Assembly (NCBI GenBank): GCA_964536835.1
Contig: CAZIAZ010000062.1
Location: forward strand, 1-9,543
DNA from: DAONFI01 sp035403485
Lineage (GTDB): Bacteria > Planctomycetota > Phycisphaerae > SM23-33
DNA: 9,543 nt
Direction: 5' to 3'
Shown: positions 6,589 through 9,543 of the stretch, piece after piece
Layout of the letters: each line of letters starts with the position of its first letter
Position numbering within the stretch: position 1 is the first letter of the stretch
Translations under genes and position numbers: made by a program
The notes under the pieces: model-generated
Seen by the model: the letters and a program-made list of their open reading frames with translations, nothing else
Database searches by the model: none
Told to the model about the DNA's origin: nothing

Positions 6589-6603
6589 GCCCAAGCCGCA
6601 ATA

Positions 6604-7977
6604 TCAATTTCCCAATGATTGAATTGGTGCGGGTATTCGTCCGCCGAAATTCACGAACGCATCGCTTGCGCCCATGTTACGTATTTCTATAACGGTGGCA
6701 GAACCGAACAGGCCGCCGAATTCCACGAAATCGCCGGCTTTCGCGCCTGGTACGGGTATAACGCGGACGGCGGTTGTTTTGTTGTTGATTACGCCGATAG
6801 CCATCTCGTCGGCAATTATTGCGGCGATGGTCTGCGGCGAAGTATCGCCTGGTATGGCAATCATATCCAGGCCGACGGAACAGACGCTCGTCATGGCTTC
6901 CAGTTTTTCGAGCACAAGTTGGCCGTCGGCGACCGCCTGTGCCAGCGTGGAATCTTCACTGACCGGTATGAACGCGCCGCTCATGCCGCCGACGCTGCTT
7001 GACGCGAACGCACCGCCCTTTTTCACCGCGTCATTGAGCATCGCAACAGCTGCCGTCGAACCAGGCGCGCCGACATTCGCAATTCCCAGCGCCTTGATTA
7101 TCTCGCCAACCGAGTCGCCTATCGTCGGCGTCGGCGCCAACGACAGGTCGACTATTCCGAACGGCAGGCCGAGTTCGTCGGCTACTTCTCTGCCGATGAG
7201 TTCTCCGCTGCGGGTCACGCGAAAACTCGTAATCTTGATTTCTTCGGCAAGGTCACCGAGCGTGAGTTTTTCGCCGCTTTCTATTCTACGCTTGAGTGCG
7301 GAGCATATCACGCCAGGGCCGCTTACGCCGATATTGATTGTCGCTTCCGGTTCGCCCGTCCCCATCGAAGCGCCAGCCATGAATGGGTTGTCTTCCGGCA
7401 CATTTGCAAAGACTACCAGTTTAGCTGCACCGAATCCACGGCTATCCGCGGTGGCTTGGGCGATTTGCGGTATCAGTCGGCCCATTTTAGCCACGGCATC
7501 CATGTTGATGCCGGCTTTCCGGCTGGCGACGTTGATAGCCGAACACACGCGTTTCGTATGGCTGAGCACTTCCGGCAGCGATTCCATCAGCAGGTCGCTC
7601 GAATTGGTTATTCCCTTCTGTACGTGCGCGGAGAAACCGCCAACCAGATCCACGCCGCAGCGTTCCGCAGCCCTGTCGAGCGTGACGGCTAATTCCAGCG
7701 CCGTCGCCCGGCCATGGCCGGCCAATAGCCGCGACGCCGGCGAAATGGCGATTCGCTTGTTCGTCACAGGTATGCCGTACTTCCTGCCGATATTATCGCA
7801 AGTTTCCACCAGATTGCCGGCCAACGACATCACCTTGTCATAGACTTTGCGGCAGAGCGTGTCGCAACTGGTGGCAGAACAGTCGTCCACGTTGATTGCC
7901 AGCGTCACCGTTCGAACGTCCAGATGCTCGCTGTGAAGCATCCGGATGGTACTTAAAATTTCTTCAGTCCTAAGCAT
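6604..7977 (-). CDS. UPF0210 (DUF711, 'PFL family') protein
   Basis: The 457-residue protein matches the highly conserved UPF0210 family along its whole length. Marker segments in order are AERCGVDLVGGFSAHVQKG (from 104), GFGAAKLVVFANVPEDNPF, EATINIGVSGPGVI, LSLAPTPTIGDSVGE, GAPGSTAAVAMLNDAVKKGG, VGGMSGAFIPVSED, IAIPGDTSPQTIAAIIADE and AIGVINNKTTAVRVIPVPG. Family members are found in many bacteria and archaea, are soluble and have no established reaction; the 'PFL' label rests on structural resemblance to pyruvate formate-lyase, and no glycyl-radical motif is apparent here. Start ATG 7975-7977 has AAGGA about 10 bases upstream. The gene lies 149 bases after the tandem-ACT gene on the same strand; a UPF0237 ACT protein next to UPF0210 is a recurrent pairing. 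G+C is much higher than in the lyase cluster (37 of 60 at 7021-7080 against 22 of 60 at 5401-5460). Confidence 0.95.
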   Translation of the reverse strand: MLRTEEILSTIRMLHSEHLDVRTVTLAINVDDCSATSCDTLCRKVYDKVMSLAGNLVETCDNIGRKYGIPVTNKRIAISPASRLLAGHGRATALELAVTLDRAAERCGVDLVGGFSAHVQKGITNSSDLLMESLPEVLSHTKRVCSAINVASRKAGINMDAVAKMGRLIPQIAQATADSRGFGAAKLVVFANVPEDNPFMAGASMGTGEPEATINIGVSGPGVICSALKRRIESGEKLTLGDLAEEIKITSFRVTRSGELIGREVADELGLPFGIVDLSLAPTPTIGDSVGEIIKALGIANVGAPGSTAAVAMLNDAVKKGGAFASSSVGGMSGAFIPVSEDSTLAQAVADGQLVLEKLEAMTSVCSVGLDMIAIPGDTSPQTIAAIIADEMAIGVINNKTTAVRVIPVPGAKAGDFVEFGGLFGSATVIEIRNMGASDAFVNFGGRIPAPIQSLGN

Positions 7978-8126
7978 TACAATAAAATCCTTAAAATTGA
8001 ATTTCTATCCGTTAGTGAGATTTTAACAATCAATTTATTTCCCAAACCATTCTAAAATCCATTAGAGTCTTTTCACATGGCAAACCAGTGGAATTCTCTA
8101 AGGAAGCATTAAAAAATGGTTCACTT

Positions 8127-8693
8127 TTAACTTTTCTGGCTTTTGAATCTCAGCTGATTCGTCGCCACGAAAATATTTTCATGTTGGAGCTTTACCGTAT
8201 AGCCCGATTCGCGGCCCATCTCCTCCAGGTCAGCCTGCAAGTGGTTTATATCCCACCTGCGCGGCACCTGTACCTGGCCGATAAGTACGAATTCACTGCC
8301 GTTGTGATCGCCGTAAAGATCTATTATGTTCACATCTTTGCCGGCGAGATAATGACTGAATTTATGCACTATGCCTTCGCAATCTTCACCGAACGCAGTT
8401 ATCACGAAAGTATCCGCCGCTTCAGTGACAGATTTTTCCGCCTGGTAAGGCCGCGCCATAACCTGGAACGACTCGTTGTGAGCTTCTATTGCCGCCGACA
8501 ACTCCTCTGCCGAAATCGCCGCCGGAAAACTCACTATAATTATCAGCGAAAAATATCCCTGCAAAACAGTCTGGCTGACGGCGTCTATGTTCCCGTTGCG
8601 AGAGGATATCTCGTCGCTGACCGCGGCGACAATGCCGGGATGGTCGTTGCTCATCACGTCAAGCACGTATGCGTATTTGTAACCCGTTTTCAT
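8127..8693 (-). CDS. Tandem ACT-domain protein (GcvR/UPF0237-like)
   Basis: The 188-residue protein holds two ACT domains, about residues 6-80 and 94-172. The first carries the ligand-loop pattern NDHPGIVAAVS (16-26); the second has GEDCEGIVHKFS (102-113) followed by KDVNIIDL. The C-terminal ENIFVATNQLRF is typical of this group. ACT domains bind small ligands, usually amino acids, and act as sensors; GcvR, with two ACT domains, is the best-known relative. The usual UPF0237 partner of UPF0210 is a single ACT domain of about 90 residues, so the doubled form is notable. ATG 8691-8693 is chosen because GAGGTG (8697-8702) is a near-perfect ribosome binding site at proper spacing; the upstream GTG at 8699 lies inside it. 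It leads the UPF0210 gene and is divergent from the XRE-cupin regulator. An amino-acid-sensing role is inferred; the ligand is unknown. Confidence 0.9.
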   Translation of the reverse strand: MKTGYKYAYVLDVMSNDHPGIVAAVSDEISSRNGNIDAVSQTVLQGYFSLIIIVSFPAAISAEELSAAIEAHNESFQVMARPYQAEKSVTEAADTFVITAFGEDCEGIVHKFSHYLAGKDVNIIDLYGDHNGSEFVLIGQVQVPRRWDINHLQADLEEMGRESGYTVKLQHENIFVATNQLRFKSQKS

Positions 8694-8696
8694 TTT

Positions 8697-8702
8697 CACC
8701 TC
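8697..8702 (-). promoter_or_regulatory. Ribosome binding site that sets the ACT gene start at 8693
   Basis: GAGGTG on the minus strand is strongly complementary to the 16S 3' end. It overlaps the alternative GTG start (8697-8699), ruling that start unlikely. Confidence 0.75.
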
Positions 8703-8729
8703 GTAAAATCCATTTATGTATCTGCAACA

Positions 8730-8758
8730 AGTCTATTGCGCCGCAAACGCAATGTCAA
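8730..8758 (-). promoter_or_regulatory. Promoter of the ACT-UPF0210 gene pair
   Basis: On the minus strand a consensus -35 TTGACA (8758-8753) is followed after 17 bases by TAGACT (8735-8730), matching 4 of 6 of the -10 consensus. Start is expected near 8723, about 30 bases before the ATG. Confidence 0.65.
8736..8752. promoter_or_regulatory. Candidate operator TTGCG-N7-CGCAA
   Basis: A perfect 5-base inverted repeat with a 7-base centre fills the 17-base spacer of the ACT promoter from end to end. Further CCGCAA copies lie at 8741-8746 and 8761-8766. The divergent XRE-family regulator is the obvious candidate to bind here, but this is inferred from position alone. Confidence 0.45.
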
Positions 8759-8773
8759 AGCCGCAATATTTTC

Positions 8774-8800
8774 TTGATTGTCATCCTGCTTGAGTATAAT
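8774..8800 (+). promoter_or_regulatory. Predicted promoter of the XRE-cupin regulator
   Basis: A consensus -10 TATAAT (8795-8800) has TTGATT (8774-8779) 15 bases upstream, a short but tolerable spacer. The start would be near 8807, about 60 bases before the ATG at 8869. It is back-to-back with the ACT promoter. Confidence 0.45.
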
Positions 8801-8868
8801 ATATAAATCTGAAATTTAATATAGTGAAATTCAGTATATCAAACTTTTTGTTCGAGTCAATAAACATT

Positions 8869-9441
8869 ATGGGTGAAGAAAAAAATTTTCAGCTCGGTGT
8901 AAAAGTTCGTCGGTTAAGGCTTGCCGGCCACTTAACGCTCGATTCGCTTTCGCGGTTAGCCGGCGTGTCGAAAGCCATGCTCAGCCAGATTGAACAGGAC
9001 AAGGTCAACCCCACAGTAGCCGTCATCATGAAAATCGCAGCCGCCCTCCAGGTAAACATATCCGACCTGCTTGATCAGCCGGCAAAAAAGGGTATTTTGC
9101 GAATAATCCGTCACGACGACCCTGCATATACATATCGCAGCGACCAATGCTGCAATATCCGCACGCTAAGCCCGCTGAGCCTTGAAAAGTCCATCGAATT
9201 TTACAGCGTCTCACTTGAGCCGGACGGAGTCATAAAATCCGAGCCGCATTTCCCCGGCACGGAAGAAATATTGCACGTCACGCGCGGCAAGGTCACAGTC
9301 ACCAGCGGCCAGGAGACCATCGAGCTTGTTCACGGCGACTCGGCACATTACCGTGCCGACGTGGAACACTGCATCACAAACAATTCCCGCAGCCGCAGCG
9401 AATTCTTCCTGGTCGTGAAATATCACGAAATCGGGGCATAA
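8869..9441 (+). CDS. XRE-family regulator with C-terminal cupin domain
   Basis: The 190-residue protein has an N-terminal HTH of the XRE/Cro type (about residues 9-64, with LGVKVRRLRLAGHLTLDSLS, then AGVSKAMLSQIEQDKVNPT). A cupin_2 barrel occupies about residues 110-185, with PHFPGTEEILHVTRGKVTV and HGDSAHYRADVEHCITN. This is the common XRE-cupin architecture, used to control amino-acid, polyamine or carbon metabolism genes, with the cupin sensing a small molecule. ATG 8869 is chosen because the family begins just before the HTH; the in-frame GTG at 8824 would add 15 unconserved residues and has no ribosome binding site. The ribosome binding site before 8869 is also weak, so the start is less certain than the identity. 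The gene is divergent from the ACT-UPF0210 pair with 175 bases between start codons, making that pair its likely target. No terminator is evident in the A/T-rich 9442-9491. Confidence 0.92.
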   Translation: MGEEKNFQLGVKVRRLRLAGHLTLDSLSRLAGVSKAMLSQIEQDKVNPTVAVIMKIAAALQVNISDLLDQPAKKGILRIIRHDDPAYTYRSDQCCNIRTLSPLSLEKSIEFYSVSLEPDGVIKSEPHFPGTEEILHVTRGKVTVTSGQETIELVHGDSAHYRADVEHCITNNSRSRSEFFLVVKYHEIGA

Positions 9442-9491
9442 AATAATAAAAAATTTTCAAATAACAAGAAACACAAGCTACAAGTAAATTC

Positions 9492-9543
9492 TAGAGCATG
9501 TTAAATTTGAAATTGCGCCTTGTTGCGTCGTTGAGGACGAGGC
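9492..9543. mobile_element. MITE-like palindromic repeat, second copy, cut by the window edge
   Basis: The first 24 bases match the left end of the copy at 6428 at 20 positions (TAGAGCATGTTAAA, then TTGA), and the following bases keep a similar but diverged TTGCGTCGTTG...ACGAG pattern. It is in the same orientation as the first copy's left end. The rest lies beyond the window. Confidence 0.65.

Noticed and set aside
6674..7843. 389-residue open reading frame on the plus strand
   Set aside because: It lies opposite the strongly conserved UPF0210 gene, and its Ser/Pro/Ala/Thr-rich translation shows no recognisable domain; it is a shadow of the minus-strand gene's codon bias.
8063..8100. Imperfect hairpin (TAGAG...CTCTA) between the ACT and UPF0210 genes
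   Set aside because: The stem is 5 bp plus 6 bp with an asymmetric internal loop and no T tract on the minus strand; too weak to call a terminator or attenuator, and its TAGAG ends are too short to link it to the palindromic repeat family.
8088..8777. 229-residue open reading frame on the plus strand
   Set aside because: It is antisense to the tandem ACT-domain gene and covers its promoter; no motif and no ribosome binding site were seen.
8824..8868. GTG at 8824 as start of the XRE-cupin gene
   Set aside because: The extra 15 residues are not part of the family domain, no ribosome binding site precedes it, and it lies only about 17 bases after the predicted transcription start.
1..9543. CRISPR array, tRNA, rRNA, transposase or integrase
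   Set aside because: No regularly spaced direct repeats, no cloverleaf-like segment and no recombinase motifs were seen on either strand.

Overview
The window most likely comes from a polysaccharide-degrading bacterium of the Planctomycetota, with a Phycisphaerae or Sedimentisphaerales-like lineage my best guess and Lentisphaerota the main alternative. The basis is a pseudopilin-like protein with both the FTLIELLVVIAI leader and a C-terminal H-X9-DG motif, a PEP-CTERM sorting signal, a LacI-type regulator and heparinase II/III-type lyases, a combination typical of those phyla. This is inferred from gene content, since there is no rRNA gene to test it.

Left part (1-6267, all plus strand) is a carbohydrate-utilisation cluster. 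It opens with the 3' end of a heparinase II/III-family lyase (1-532) closed by a strong hairpin (576-634). A regulatory region follows, in which a near-palindromic LacI-type operator exactly fills the spacer of a predicted promoter (737-764), with a second half-conserved site just downstream. Next come a LacI-family regulator (915-1967), a secreted DNRLRE/CBM96-like carbohydrate-binding protein with a PEP-CTERM anchor (2040-2741), a hairpin (2761-2799), a pseudopilin-like H-X9-DG protein (2883-3572) and a complete 875-aa lipoprotein heparinase II/III-family lyase (3640-6267). The last 450 bases of the two lyases are closely related (about 91-92% identical over the last 400 bases), whereas the protein just upstream is only about 59% identical, which suggests gene conversion. 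The simplest model is that the regulator senses an oligosaccharide and derepresses the cluster, the DNRLRE protein holds a uronate-containing polymer at the cell surface, and the lipoprotein lyase cleaves it.

Middle part (6268-6603) is a gap between convergent genes. It holds a 16-bp A/T-bottomed hairpin and, directly abutting it, a 161-bp imperfect-palindrome repeat of MITE type (6428-6588). A diverged second copy of the same repeat starts at 9492 and runs off the window.

Right part (6604-9441) is more G+C-rich and looks like housekeeping genome. On the minus strand a tandem-ACT-domain protein (8693-8127) precedes a UPF0210/DUF711 protein (7977-6604), a widely conserved pair of unknown function. 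Divergent from them is an XRE-family regulator with a cupin domain (8869-9441). A clear promoter for the ACT gene (TTGACA-17-TAGACT on the minus strand) has its spacer filled by the inverted repeat TTGCG-N7-CGCAA, a candidate operator for the divergent regulator.

I see no tRNA, rRNA, CRISPR array, integrase or transposase gene.
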